From the NCBI RefSeq assembly GCF_000407565.1, contig NZ_ASWI01000003.1, positions 559,501 through 623,500 of the forward strand: a stretch of DNA of 64,000 bases, read 5' to 3'. Under the pieces are notes generated by a model. That model made no database searches. It was given only the letters and a program-made list of their open reading frames with translations, and had not been told where the DNA came from. The position numbers and the translations under genes are program-made. Origin of the DNA: Enterococcus cecorum DSM 20682 = ATCC 43198. GTDB taxonomy: Bacteria; Bacillota; Bacilli; Lactobacillales; Enterococcaceae. Position 1 is the first letter of the stretch, and the number at the start of each line of letters is the position of its first letter. Positions 53,767 through 62,698 of this stretch are shown here, in pieces.

Positions 53767-55197
53767 ATGATAGTAAAATTTAATGGTGTGGATTTAACAT
53801 CACGAATTACGATTTTAAACGAATATAGTCCGTTCATCGGAGCAGATTATGAACCTATTGTTAGTGATGATTTAACCTTTTTTTATTTAGATCGTAAATC
53901 AAAAATCATTAATTTGCCGTTTATAACAGATGGAAATCCACGACTAGTCCATGATTGGCTACAAGAAATTTTAAACGTTAAAGAACCTAAGAAATTAGAA
54001 TTTGGAGATAATCGCTATTTTGACGCGGTGCCAACAGGAAAAATAGAAATGAAACGTGGCAATCATAAAGCCACAGGAAGTATTTCGTTTTTAGTTGTTG
54101 ACGGCGTATCAAAATCTAAAACCATCACTCCCTTTACATTTACCAAACAGTCAGACGCCTCTTGGAAAACGACAATTGTTAACAACGGTAGCGAATGGGC
54201 GTATGTGAATTACAACATTGATATCGCAAGGGAAACTGGCTATATCGGCTTAGTGTCCGAACACGGAATCCTACAATTTGGCAAAGTCGATGAAGCAGAC
54301 ATGGAGCAAGCGAAGAAGAATGTCAAATTGCATACAGGCTTTGCTCAATGGACAGCGGGTACAACTTTTTATGAAAATCAAAACAAAAAAGATGTAACCG
54401 ATATGTCTATCCAAAACGGCTGGCTAAAATTAGCTAATAAAGGATTTACAAACACGGCTAACGGTGGCTATTTTGGCGCAATCCAAGAATTACCTTTGTC
54501 TGAAACGTGTACAGATTGGTATATTTGGGCGAGAGCAAGATTTGAAGCTGGATTGATGGGGCAAACTGGCGAATGGGCCTTATGTGTAGTCGATGAAAAC
54601 AATCAATTGATTGCTGGCATGATTATCGAAAAATATGACCGAAGTGGAAACAAAGGCCAAGTATGTTTTACGATTGGTGGTCAAGGAATTAAAAAAACTA
54701 TACCGTTCACTACATCTGTTTGGTTAAGAGACAATCCTTACGGTGGCGAGGGCATTACCAAAAACAGCAATATGTTTGATTTGAAAAAAGAAGCTGATAA
54801 AGTCACGTTTTATTGGTATGGCAGTTATTTTAGCTACCAATCAAACGCTTTAAAAAATCTCAAAGCGAAAAAAGTCCAATTTTTCCTAGGGCAAATGGCA
54901 GGTCTAAACTCCACAGACAGATTGGCAACTGAGATGGGGTTGTCTGATTTTTCTTTCACGAAATTAAATGCGACCTATTGGAAGGACGTACCTAACAGAT
55001 ATCCAAGCGGTACGAAATTAAAAATCGATGGTCAGCAAGGCAAATTATACGTCAACAATAAGGTCGCTGAGAAAGACGAAATCAAAGGTAGTAAGTATTT
55101 CTTAGTACCGCCAGGCGAGACGGAAATCATTTTAACTACATCTAGCTTTGGAGAAATTAAATCAGCCACAGCGGAAATCGTAGAAAGGTGGGTATAA
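53767..55197 (+). CDS. Distal tail protein with inserted carbohydrate-binding-like module
   Basis: 476 residues, against about 250 for a simple Dit protein. The N-terminal belt domain (MIVKFNGVDLTSRITILNEY, to about 130) and the C-terminal galectin-like part (YPSGTKLKIDGQQGKLYVNN to the end) flank an inserted beta-rich module (about 190-400). This is the 'evolved Dit' layout of lactic-acid-bacterial siphophages, where the insert binds host saccharides. Confidence 0.82.
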   Translation: MIVKFNGVDLTSRITILNEYSPFIGADYEPIVSDDLTFFYLDRKSKIINLPFITDGNPRLVHDWLQEILNVKEPKKLEFGDNRYFDAVPTGKIEMKRGNHKATGSISFLVVDGVSKSKTITPFTFTKQSDASWKTTIVNNGSEWAYVNYNIDIARETGYIGLVSEHGILQFGKVDEADMEQAKKNVKLHTGFAQWTAGTTFYENQNKKDVTDMSIQNGWLKLANKGFTNTANGGYFGAIQELPLSETCTDWYIWARARFEAGLMGQTGEWALCVVDENNQLIAGMIIEKYDRSGNKGQVCFTIGGQGIKKTIPFTTSVWLRDNPYGGEGITKNSNMFDLKKEADKVTFYWYGSYFSYQSNALKNLKAKKVQFFLGQMAGLNSTDRLATEMGLSDFSFTKLNATYWKDVPNRYPSGTKLKIDGQQGKLYVNNKVAEKDEIKGSKYFLVPPGETEIILTTSSFGEIKSATAEIVERWV

Positions 55198-55200
55198 CAT

Positions 55201-58200
55201 TTGACAAGAATTGCAATTAGAGATTCCACGGATAGCTATAATATCGGTTTTTTCGACAACGCGAACGGAATTAAATATCATTCAGCCGACTTAGAGGTAT
55301 ACGCTCAAGGGTCGGCTTTTTTAGACCTTAAATATTATAGTAAGACGCAGATAGTCGATGTGGGAATGCGTTTAGCGTTTATTTTTCGTGGAAAAGACTA
55401 TTGGATGACCGTTACATCAGTATCTAGGGAATCTGAATATGAATATCAAGTCGAAGCGCGCAGCTTGTCACTAGAAGCGTTGCGAGAAGTACGCTCGTCG
55501 TATAAGGCTAGTCGGAATATGACTTTTGCAGAATATTTAAATGTCTTTGACCCAGAACATTCGATACGTTTAAACGTCAATACGATATCCAACCGCTCTC
55601 GTAAGTTAGAATGGACTGGCGAAGATACGATTTTAGCTAGAATTTTAAGTATAGCCACAAAATTTGATGCAGAAATCGAATTTGAAACAGAACTCAATGA
55701 CGATTACTCGCTGAAAGAATTTAGATTAAACGTCCATGCGCTGAATGAGTTAGGGAAAGACAGAACTGGAACGCCTTTTAGAATTAGTAACAGCCAACTA
55801 AAATTGATTAAATTTAAATCATCCATCGACGAATTTTACTCGGCTATACGTGGGACTGGTAAAGATGGATTAACCATCAGTGGACTCGATAAGAAAGTTT
55901 ATGACGACGAAAAGAAACTACTATTTTACACGTCAGGTGGAACAATCTATGCGCCACAGGCAAGAGATAAGTTTATATCTATTACCAATAAAAAGACTTC
56001 CGATGGCTATATTGTGCGAGAATTTGACAATACCGAACACGCGACTAAAGAAGCATTATATGCGTATATGTTGGGAGAGTTGAAAAAACATTGCGAGCCA
56101 CAGATTGACTACACAATTGATGGCTATATCGACGCAGACGTGAACGATAAAGTATTGCTGATCGATGACAAATACACGACGGATGATTTAATGCTAACTG
56201 CTAGAGTTACTAAGCAAAAATGGAGTCTAATCGATAAACTACAAGGTAACAATCGGACAGAATTATCAAACTATGTACGTGTATATAGCGAGATAGCCGA
56301 CGAATTAATCACACGTATGAACGCGCTGATTGAAGCGAATAAAGTCTTTGATGTCCAAATACTGACATCTAACGGTTACAGCTTTAAAAACGGTTTTGGT
56401 GAAACAACACTCACTGCACGCGTCATGGACGGCCCTAAAGACGTCACGAATGAGTTTAACCTTACCTGGTTTAAAAATTCGACCGAGTACAGCCACGACG
56501 CAAGTATTATCGTGAGAGCCGGTAGTATCGACGAATTGGCAACTTATCTGATAATTGCAGAAAAAGATGGCCGAGAACGTGGGCGAAATGAATTAACGGT
56601 ATTTAACGTAAAAGACGGCTCGCCAGGTAAAACGCCAGTCGTGCATCTAGCATGGGCAGACTCAGCAGATGGTAGCGTAGGATTTAGCTTAGAATTGCCT
56701 ACAACGAAAATACCTAAATACCGTGGTTATTATGTTGACTATTCGACAGAGGCAAGCACAAACCCTAAAGTATACAAATGGGAACGCAACCCAGACGACG
56801 CTGCTAAAGTGGCAGATGAAGCAAAGGATAAAGCAGACGCGGCCGATAGTAAAGCAGATAGCGCTATAGATACAGCGAATAGTGCTAAAGATACAGCTGA
56901 CGAAGCAAGCAAACAGACCGCCTTAGTTAACGGACTAGCAAATGCAGCTAAGGAGTTAGCCGATAAAGCTAATGCAGATGCGGCCGAAGCAAATAGATTA
57001 ATCGGATTGACAAACACAGAAATCAGTAAGTTAAATACGAATGTGGATAACGTAAGGTCTGATTTAGCAAGCGCTGAAACTGATTTAGCTAGTAAAATTG
57101 AGACCGTCAAGACTACGCTCACTCAAAATTATGCCACCAAGACGAATTTGTCTGAGACACAGTTAACGTTAAATAAGACAATATCCGACTCAGTGGCAAG
57201 CGTGAAACAGGAAATGTCGGAAAAATACGCAGTTAAATCTGACTTGACGACATTACAAGGCGAATACAACTCATTTAAGGAAGAAACCGCAAAGAAAATA
57301 AGTCAGCAAGTGTCCAGTATTGAAACGATACAAACAAATACGACCGAAGCGCAGAAGTTAGCCAACGACGCTTACAGCAAAGCTAACAGTGCAGTGACTA
57401 GCGCTACGAACGCAAGTAGCACAGCAAACAGTGCACTAGATAAAGCCTCAAATGCAACAAACGTAGCAAACAGTGCTAGCCAAAATGCGACTAATGCTGT
57501 AGCGAGTGCAAATAGTGCAGTCAGCACAGCTAACACAGCGAAATCTAACGCTGATAAGGCAATCGCTGATGTAGCTAGCTTGACTAAGACGGTAACCACT
57601 CAGTCGACTAGGATAGACCAAACAAGCAACCGTATTGAACAGGTGGCTAGTGGGATTACTGAAGTTGGGAATAAGTTGGATAATTTGCAAGTCGGTGGAC
57701 GAAACTTACTACTACACTCAGAAGTCAGCGAAAGTAATATGAAATATTTTGAATATGGCGAATCGACCGCCGAAGTGATAACGGAAGGCTCATTAAAATA
57801 TTACAAAATTAAAATAAATGATGGAGTAAGCGGTAATTCTCATGGGATTAGAATTACAAATAATTACGGATACTATAATCTATCAAAAGGTAAACATTAT
57901 ATATTTAGCTATTGGATAAAAACGAACGTAGATCACAGATTTGCTTTTGATAGTATTGGTCATCATCAAGTTGCCAATGGTACAAACATCCATACAGAAA
58001 CTAATCTTAAATATAGTGTGAGTAGACTAATAGCAAACAAATGGACAAAAGTCACAATCGAATTTGATACAACGCTAGATGCATTTTTTATACCATATAT
58101 TTGGTTTGTAACGGCAGGAGTAGAAATTTGCGTATACGGTTTTATGTTAGAAGAAGGAAACACAGCTACACCCTGGTCCCCAGCGCCAGAAGACCAACAG

Positions 58201-58695
58201 TCACAAATCGACGGTATTAACAACAACCTATCTAACAACTACTACCAAAAAACGACGGTTGACAGCAAATTATCCACAGCAGTCAGTGGGATAACAGCAC
58301 AGTATACGCAAGATATTAATACTAAGTTGGGCAATTACTATGACAAGTCAACAATTGATAGCAAATTGACGATAGATGGTCAAGGAATTGCTAGTTATGT
58401 GAAGAGTACAAAGAGTAAGTTGGATAATTTACAAGTCGGCGGTAGGAATTATCTAACAGGAACGCACAAAGACTATAAAAAATTCGATTTGGGTCAGTGG
58501 GTGGCTATTTTATTTTCTAGGAATTTATCTGATTTGAATTTAAAAGTTGGAGATTATATTACTGCATCTTGCGATTTAAAAGTACCGTCAAACGCTATCA
58601 AAGGTGGAAGAATTAGAGTCCAGTTTTTTAACAGCGATGCAGACAGGCTAAATTATTATGGAGAAATTTGTAATATCGGTGAAGAAAAAAAATAA
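55201..58695 (+). CDS. Tail-tip (Tal) / receptor-binding protein, N-terminal part of a split gene
   Basis: 1164 residues: a Tal/gp27-like hub (about 1-375), an Ig-like linker region, an Ala-rich coiled coil (about 530-800), then a galactose-binding-like module starting LDNLQVGGRN (residue 826) and ending near WSPAPED (residue 997). A second copy of that module starts at 1074 but is cut short after NIGEEKK at an A8 run; the missing half is encoded in the -1 frame downstream. TTG start. Confidence 0.82.
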   Translation: MTRIAIRDSTDSYNIGFFDNANGIKYHSADLEVYAQGSAFLDLKYYSKTQIVDVGMRLAFIFRGKDYWMTVTSVSRESEYEYQVEARSLSLEALREVRSSYKASRNMTFAEYLNVFDPEHSIRLNVNTISNRSRKLEWTGEDTILARILSIATKFDAEIEFETELNDDYSLKEFRLNVHALNELGKDRTGTPFRISNSQLKLIKFKSSIDEFYSAIRGTGKDGLTISGLDKKVYDDEKKLLFYTSGGTIYAPQARDKFISITNKKTSDGYIVREFDNTEHATKEALYAYMLGELKKHCEPQIDYTIDGYIDADVNDKVLLIDDKYTTDDLMLTARVTKQKWSLIDKLQGNNRTELSNYVRVYSEIADELITRMNALIEANKVFDVQILTSNGYSFKNGFGETTLTARVMDGPKDVTNEFNLTWFKNSTEYSHDASIIVRAGSIDELATYLIIAEKDGRERGRNELTVFNVKDGSPGKTPVVHLAWADSADGSVGFSLELPTTKIPKYRGYYVDYSTEASTNPKVYKWERNPDDAAKVADEAKDKADAADSKADSAIDTANSAKDTADEASKQTALVNGLANAAKELADKANADAAEANRLIGLTNTEISKLNTNVDNVRSDLASAETDLASKIETVKTTLTQNYATKTNLSETQLTLNKTISDSVASVKQEMSEKYAVKSDLTTLQGEYNSFKEETAKKISQQVSSIETIQTNTTEAQKLANDAYSKANSAVTSATNASSTANSALDKASNATNVANSASQNATNAVASANSAVSTANTAKSNADKAIADVASLTKTVTTQSTRIDQTSNRIEQVASGITEVGNKLDNLQVGGRNLLLHSEVSESNMKYFEYGESTAEVITEGSLKYYKIKINDGVSGNSHGIRITNNYGYYNLSKGKHYIFSYWIKTNVDHRFAFDSIGHHQVANGTNIHTETNLKYSVSRLIANKWTKVTIEFDTTLDAFFIPYIWFVTAGVEICVYGFMLEEGNTATPWSPAPEDQQSQIDGINNNLSNNYYQKTTVDSKLSTAVSGITAQYTQDINTKLGNYYDKSTIDSKLTIDGQGIASYVKSTKSKLDNLQVGGRNYLTGTHKDYKKFDLGQWVAILFSRNLSDLNLKVGDYITASCDLKVPSNAIKGGRIRVQFFNSDADRLNYYGEICNIGEEKK

Positions 58696-58697
58696 AG

Positions 58698-60101
58698 TTG
58701 ACCGTGCGTATTGATTCGACATTAGTAGGTTATCAAAGAATTGATTTTTTAATAAATTCTACGAACACAAACATCACAGAACTGGAAACAAATATTCAAT
58801 CTAGACACGAAAAGTTAGAGATTGGAAATATGATGACAGACTGGTACCCGGCGCCAGAAGACATGGCAACCCTAACGCAATACACAGAAGTCAAGCAGCT
58901 TGCTGACCGCATTTCATCAACCGTGTACGATAGCAGTACAGGGCTCACAACTAAGGTCAATCAACTGGCTAACAAATATGCCATAACAGCTTTAAATAGC
59001 GCTGGCGATATATTAGCGTCGCTTAACCTAAACGCAAACACATCTACAGCCGAGATTAACGCAAAATTAATCAGATTAAATGGCTCCACTAAAATGGATG
59101 ACGCGTTTATTAATAATTTGGTGGCTAACAGCATTATTACCAACAAGATTAAGTCGACTGAGATCAGCGGAAATTATATCAAAGGTGGAACGATTGACGG
59201 AACAATTGTCAAGTCTACTGGATCTAATGGCACAACTCAATTAATGGATGGTTGGTTCATTTCGACGCAAAACAATTCTATCGGGTATTATGGAGCACAA
59301 TCTGTTAACATGACAATATTTGATACTAATGGATATGCCGGTTCCACCAAACTAACATATAGTGGATTTTTGAACGAGATGAAAAATAGTGATGGTGTAT
59401 TTGCCAAACGAAAAATCGAATTTCATGCAGAAGGTTTTAAGATAGAGCCAGAATCTACAAACGTAGGTACGAATTTAAATTCTGGAATACATCTTGTCGG
59501 AAAGAAAGCGTATCTTGATTTGGTTGCTAACACCGTTAGCCGTACTGATAAAACTCCTTACTACCTAAGAATAATAGCCAACGAAGACGGAAAGTCGGTT
59601 GTTGAAAGTACACAAGGTAGGTTGGAAATTTATACGAAGAATCAAGAGCAGCTAGTAGTCAATGCTAATTATATTCCACAAACCACAATGAATAATGATT
59701 CGGCTATAAAACAGATGACTATAGCTAATCCAAATGCTTCTGGTACATACACCGAAGTCAGAAGTAGAGCAGGAAAAGCATGGGGCATATCAATGTGGTT
59801 GTCCGATCAACGTTTAAAAAATAATATCAAACCTTCTATATTAGATTCGCTAGATAAAATCAATCAGCTAGCTGTAAGACAGTTTGACTGGAAATCAGAT
59901 AATGTACACGAGGATTTTGGTTTAGTTGCTCAAGAAGTCGAAGAAATATTGCCCAACGCGGTATTCAAGGTAGGAGGTTACTATCAGATTAAAGATAGTG
60001 GCTTAATCCCAGTCCTAATTGGTGCAGTGCAAAAATTATCAAATAAAGTAAATCTTTTGGAAAATATAATATATAACACGAAAGGAAGTAATTTATTATG
60101 A
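58698..60101 (+). CDS. C-terminal part of the split tail fibre, with peptidase S74 chaperone
   Basis: 467 codons from a TTG with no proper ribosome site. It opens mid-domain (TVRIDSTLVGYQRIDFLINS ... WYPAPEDM), completing the second galactose-binding-like module of the preceding frame, then a fibre shaft and a C-terminal intramolecular chaperone (WLSDQRLKNNIKPS with the Ser-Asp dyad near 369, FGLVAQEVEEILPNAV, GLIPVLIGAVQKL) that normally cleaves itself off. Separate translation is doubtful; a -1 slip on A8 would fuse it to the upstream frame, giving about 1630 residues. Confidence 0.75.
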   Translation: MTVRIDSTLVGYQRIDFLINSTNTNITELETNIQSRHEKLEIGNMMTDWYPAPEDMATLTQYTEVKQLADRISSTVYDSSTGLTTKVNQLANKYAITALNSAGDILASLNLNANTSTAEINAKLIRLNGSTKMDDAFINNLVANSIITNKIKSTEISGNYIKGGTIDGTIVKSTGSNGTTQLMDGWFISTQNNSIGYYGAQSVNMTIFDTNGYAGSTKLTYSGFLNEMKNSDGVFAKRKIEFHAEGFKIEPESTNVGTNLNSGIHLVGKKAYLDLVANTVSRTDKTPYYLRIIANEDGKSVVESTQGRLEIYTKNQEQLVVNANYIPQTTMNNDSAIKQMTIANPNASGTYTEVRSRAGKAWGISMWLSDQRLKNNIKPSILDSLDKINQLAVRQFDWKSDNVHEDFGLVAQEVEEILPNAVFKVGGYYQIKDSGLIPVLIGAVQKLSNKVNLLENIIYNTKGSNLL

Positions 60102-60319
60102 TTACAACAAATGTAACGAATGTCAATTTACAAGTGGAAGAAGGACAAATCACGAATGCTACAGTATTTATGAATGCGAATATCGGCTTTATCAGTTTAG
60201 CGGCGAACGTGCCTTTGAATAACGAAAGTGGCTATAATTTAAACGAGCTAACGCCTAACCAATGGTTTGATAAAGCAAAAGAAGAGTTTGTCAAAGAATT
60301 AACTGGAGGGATTAACTAA
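60098..60319 (+). CDS. Hypothetical protein after tail fibre
   Basis: 73 residues (MITTNVTNVNLQVEEGQITN...), beta-rich then helical. Overlaps the fibre stop (ATGA) and has GAAAGGAAG upstream. Similar small genes sit between fibre and holin in many siphophages; role unknown. Confidence 0.6.
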   Translation: MITTNVTNVNLQVEEGQITNATVFMNANIGFISLAANVPLNNESGYNLNELTPNQWFDKAKEEFVKELTGGIN

Positions 60320-60477
60320 TGTTGAATCAGCTAGTACAAGAACGATTAGGACAGCTCGAATTAGAACGATTACAGCTAGTAGCTACGATTGATGATAAGG
60401 ATAGAGAGATTGAGAATCTGAAAGCGGAAATTGAAAAGCTAAAAGCGGATAACGTGGAATCGGAAAACGAAGAATAA
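60319..60477 (+). CDS. Small coiled-coil protein (XkdX-like position)
   Basis: 52 residues, almost entirely a heptad-rich helix (RLGQLELERLQLVATIDDKD then REIENLKAEIEKLKADNVE). Preceded by TGGAGGG. Overlaps the previous stop by one base. Possibly a fibre-associated trimer or regulator of lysis; unknown. Confidence 0.6.
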   Translation: MLNQLVQERLGQLELERLQLVATIDDKDREIENLKAEIEKLKADNVESENEE

Positions 60478-60484
60478 TAGCTAT

Positions 60485-60512
60485 GGGTGTGGATATTTCC
60501 ACATCCTTTTAA
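60485..60512 (+). terminator. Weak terminator before the lysis genes
   Basis: GGGTGTGGA (60485-60493) pairs with TCCACATCC (60498-60506) with one G-U, then TTTT. Confidence 0.5.
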
Positions 60513-60535
60513 TTTAGAAAGAATGGTGGTTAAAA

Positions 60536-60925
60536 ATGATGATAATAGACAATTTGAAATTATTGGCAGAATTTAGACATTTAGCAGACAACGTGTTTAT
60601 CCAGGTATTTATTTGGCTAGTATTGTTTGATGTATTTACAGGTATTTCTAAGGGGTTACTTGGAAAACAAGGCAACTCGACTAAAGGCTTACTCGGTATC
60701 GTCAAACACTTACTAGTCGTGTTATTGGTAGTGGTTGCTTATCCATATTTACGTATTATGGATTTGACCATGATGGCGAATGCGTTTGTAATCTTCTACA
60801 TCGCAGTATACGGAATCTCAGTAACAGAAAATTTAGGACAATTAGGATTACCGTTGCCTAAATTTGTAGTTGACCATTTGGAAAAATTAAAAAATGCAGC
60901 AGACAAGGGAGATGACGGAAAATGA
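60536..60925 (+). CDS. Holin, phage_holin_4_1 (toxin secretion/lysis) family
   Basis: A 129-residue membrane protein with three hydrophobic segments ([50 protein letters not shown]) and the family's charged C-terminal tail. It permeabilises the membrane at the end of infection. Overlaps the endolysin start by 4 bases. Confidence 0.88.
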   Translation: MMIIDNLKLLAEFRHLADNVFIQVFIWLVLFDVFTGISKGLLGKQGNSTKGLLGIVKHLLVVLLVVVAYPYLRIMDLTMMANAFVIFYIAVYGISVTENLGQLGLPLPKFVVDHLEKLKNAADKGDDGK

Positions 60926-61728
60926 GAACAGATACACCACGAGTTGGGTATCCACCTTATCGACAAGTGCACGCACATAGTACGGCGAATCCTAATAGTA
61001 CCGCGCAGAACGAGGCTGACTACATGCAGCGCAAAGACCTTAATAGTGGTTATTTTACACACGTTGTAGGAAACGGACGAGCGATTCAAACAGCGCTAAC
61101 TAACCGAGGAGCATACGATGTCGGTGGCGATTGGAATTACGAGACCTACGCAGCGGTTGAGTTAATCGAGAGTCACAAGACCAAAGAAGAGTTTATGGTT
61201 GACTATAAGATTTATGTCGATTTACTACGTCGATTAGCGACGGAAGGTGGTATTCCTACCACGTTAGACAGCGGCGCGCTTGAAGGCATTAAAACACACG
61301 CATACTGCACTGCTAATCAGCCAAATAATGGGTCTGATCATACGGACCCATATCCATACTTAGCTAAGTGGGGTATTAGCAAGGAGCAATTTAAAAAGGA
61401 TGTCGAGCAAGGGGTTGCTCAAAATATTAATAATCAAAATACAAATCAAGGAGGTACAGTAACTATGTACGCAATTTATTGGATTCCAAATAAAAAAGGC
61501 AATGGAAAGGATGCATATTATTTCAATGGAGTAACTTATGAATACATTAGTCATCCTGATGTAATTAATATTTTGAAGGAAGTTTATCGTAAAAATAATG
61601 GAAAAGAAATTCCAGAATATACCTGGGATAACAAAGCACCATGGTGGATTAGATTACAACAACCTGTTGTTAATTTACAAGAGTTGGCTGACAAGGTTGA
61701 CAAAATCGCCAAAAAAGTAGGCATTTAA
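60922..61728 (+). CDS. Endolysin, N-acetylmuramoyl-L-alanine amidase
   Basis: A 268-residue amidase_2/PGRP-type enzyme that cleaves the glycan-peptide bond of peptidoglycan. [19 protein letters not shown] and [10 protein letters not shown] hold the zinc histidines. The C-terminal part (from residue 182, [11 protein letters not shown]...) is a small cell-wall-binding domain. Size and layout resemble the enterococcal phage endolysin Lys170. It carries an in-frame internal start. Confidence 0.88.
   Translation: MRTDTPRVGYPPYRQVHAHSTANPNSTAQNEADYMQRKDLNSGYFTHVVGNGRAIQTALTNRGAYDVGGDWNYETYAAVELIESHKTKEEFMVDYKIYVDLLRRLATEGGIPTTLDSGALEGIKTHAYCTANQPNNGSDHTDPYPYLAKWGISKEQFKKDVEQGVAQNINNQNTNQGGTVTMYAIYWIPNKKGNGKDAYYFNGVTYEYISHPDVINILKEVYRKNNGKEIPEYTWDNKAPWWIRLQQPVVNLQELADKVDKIAKKVGI
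61465..61728 (+). CDS. Internally initiated cell-wall-binding subunit of the endolysin
   Basis: A perfect AAGGAGGT (61448-61455) lies nine bases before an in-frame ATG (61465), inside the endolysin gene at the domain border. It would yield an 87-residue binding domain alone. In the enterococcal endolysin Lys170 such internal products assemble with the full-length enzyme; that this happens here is inferred. Confidence 0.7.
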   Translation: MYAIYWIPNKKGNGKDAYYFNGVTYEYISHPDVINILKEVYRKNNGKEIPEYTWDNKAPWWIRLQQPVVNLQELADKVDKIAKKVGI

Positions 61729-61734
61729 CGAATT

Positions 61735-61764
61735 AAGCCCTAGTTTTTCGCTAGGGCTTTTTTT
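61735..61764 (+). terminator. Terminator of the late operon
   Basis: AAGCCCTAG (61735-61743) pairs perfectly with CTAGGGCTT (61751-61759), then T7. The region 61765-61960 shows no convincing gene, only arm-type sites and the tRNA terminator. Confidence 0.88.
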
Positions 61765-61866
61765 GCGTGTTGCAATTAATTCTTCGAGTTCTTCTAAATC
61801 CTCTAAGAATGCTTTGCTTTTTAAAATAACTCCAATCATAAACTTGTGCACAATTCACAATTGGTT

Positions 61867-61888
61867 TTGGCAACTTTTTTGGCAACAT
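61867..61888 (+). promoter_or_regulatory. Probable integrase arm-type sites, right
   Basis: TTGGCAACTT (61867-61876) and TTGGCAACAT (61879-61888) form a 12-bp-period pair in the same orientation and spacing as the TTGACAACTT pair near the left end. Confidence 0.55.
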
Positions 61889-61926
61889 CAAACAAAACGA
61901 TAGATATTTTAATGGAAAAACGTTAT

Positions 61927-61962
61927 AAAAAAGCCGCTGAACCTCATGAGGCTCAACGCTTT
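61927..61962 (-). terminator. Phage-supplied terminator of tRNA-Thr
   Basis: Read on the minus strand, GCGTTGAGCCTCATGAGG and the following TTCAGCGGC form an imperfect hairpin centred on CCTCATGAGG, followed by TTTTTTATAACG. It matches imperfectly the hairpin left of the prophage, so the phage restores both the tRNA end and its terminator. Confidence 0.6.
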
Positions 61963-62015
61963 TATTGATATGCCAGCTGCAGGGTTCGAACCTGTGACCT
62001 ACGCGTTACGAGTGC
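61960..62015. repeat. Right attachment site
   Basis: 56 bases identical to 23861-23916, containing tRNA-Thr positions 29-73 and 11 bases downstream. The next base differs on each side (A at left, G at right), which fixes the core limits. Confidence 0.92.
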
Positions 62016-62043
62016 GTTGCTCTACCAACTGAGCTAAGCTGGC
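61971..62043 (-). tRNA. tRNA-Thr, anticodon CGT
   Basis: 73 nucleotides on the minus strand. The acceptor stem GCCAGCT/AGCTGGC with A73, D-loop AGTTGGTA, anticodon loop CTCGTAA (CGT, threonine ACG) and T-loop TTCGAAC are all present. CCA is not encoded. Two A-C mismatches appear, at 31-39 and 49-65. The 3' half is the phage attachment core, so the present 3' half was supplied by the phage. Confidence 0.93.
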
Positions 62044-62103
62044 CTAAGACAAGAACTATTTTATTAAAAAACTCTTGTCTTGTAAAGGGGTTTGTCCATT
62101 TTT

Positions 62104-62583
62104 TTAGCAAAGTTTTTCGTAAATATAGTCATTCATGATAAAGCCTTGACCAATATCTACATATCTCTCACCAGCAAGGGTAAAGCCACGATGTTCATAA
62201 ATGCGGATAGCTAGGGCATTTCCTTGGTTGACATTGAGGTATAGTCGTTTACCTTTTGCTAATTGTTCATACCAGTCAAATACTTGGCTAGAGAATCCTT
62301 TTCCGCGCGTATTAGCATGGAGATAGAGTTTGCTAAGATAGACTCCTTCTTCATTTTCTTCATAGGCTGTATATCCCACTGGTTTTGAGTCGTAAACGAG
62401 CAAAAGGTAGTGGGCACCTTTTTTCATTTCATCTTCAATATTGTCTTGAGATTGGTAATTAGCCAACATATAAGCGACTTGATCCGCCCCGATAATGGGT
62501 GTAAAGACTTCTGCCCAAATTTCCTTTAATAGCGGCATCAAAACAGCTAAATCCTTTTCATTTTTCACTTCGACTAATTCCAT
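62104..62583 (-). CDS. GNAT-family N-acetyltransferase
   Basis: A 159-residue acetyl-CoA-dependent transferase. The core motif A appears as LSKLYLHANTRGKGFSSQVF (RGKG for the pyrophosphate), and motif B as LNVNQGNALAIRIYEHRGFT. ATG 62583 was chosen, with GAGGTGA upstream. The substrate is unknown. It lies between tRNA-Thr and ruvA on the opposite strand. Confidence 0.85.
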   Translation of the reverse strand: MELVEVKNEKDLAVLMPLLKEIWAEVFTPIIGADQVAYMLANYQSQDNIEDEMKKGAHYLLLVYDSKPVGYTAYEENEEGVYLSKLYLHANTRGKGFSSQVFDWYEQLAKGKRLYLNVNQGNALAIRIYEHRGFTLAGERYVDIGQGFIMNDYIYEKLC

Positions 62584-62698
62584 TGCTGTCACCTCACTTT
62601 TTTCCATTATAGCACTTTGAAATATGGGCACCAATCTTTTTTTTAAATGGGCGTTGTGCTAAAATGGATAAGAACATATGTACAAGAAAGGAATGTTT

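Larger units (their letters stand above)
23861..62015. mobile_element. Complete siphophage-type prophage in tRNA-Thr
   Basis: About 38.1 kb bounded by a 56-bp exact repeat and integrated at the 3' half of tRNA-Thr(CGT). It has modules for integration, lysogeny, replication, packaging, head, tail and lysis in the usual order for temperate Lactobacillales siphoviruses. Lysogeny genes are on the minus strand, the rest on the plus strand. The late genes look intact except for the split tail-fibre gene, so inducibility is plausible but adsorption may be impaired. Confidence 0.95.

Noticed and set aside
61765-61850. Short minus-strand reading frame starting MIGVILKSKAFLEDLEELEE
   Set aside because: It reads into the late terminator and has no ribosome site or plausible end; it may be a remnant but cannot be supported as a gene.
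23861-62015. CRISPR array, restriction-modification, retron or toxin-antitoxin defence system in the prophage
   Set aside because: No spaced repeat arrays, methyltransferase, reverse transcriptase or paired toxin-antitoxin genes were seen; the only nucleases belong to replication or packaging modules.
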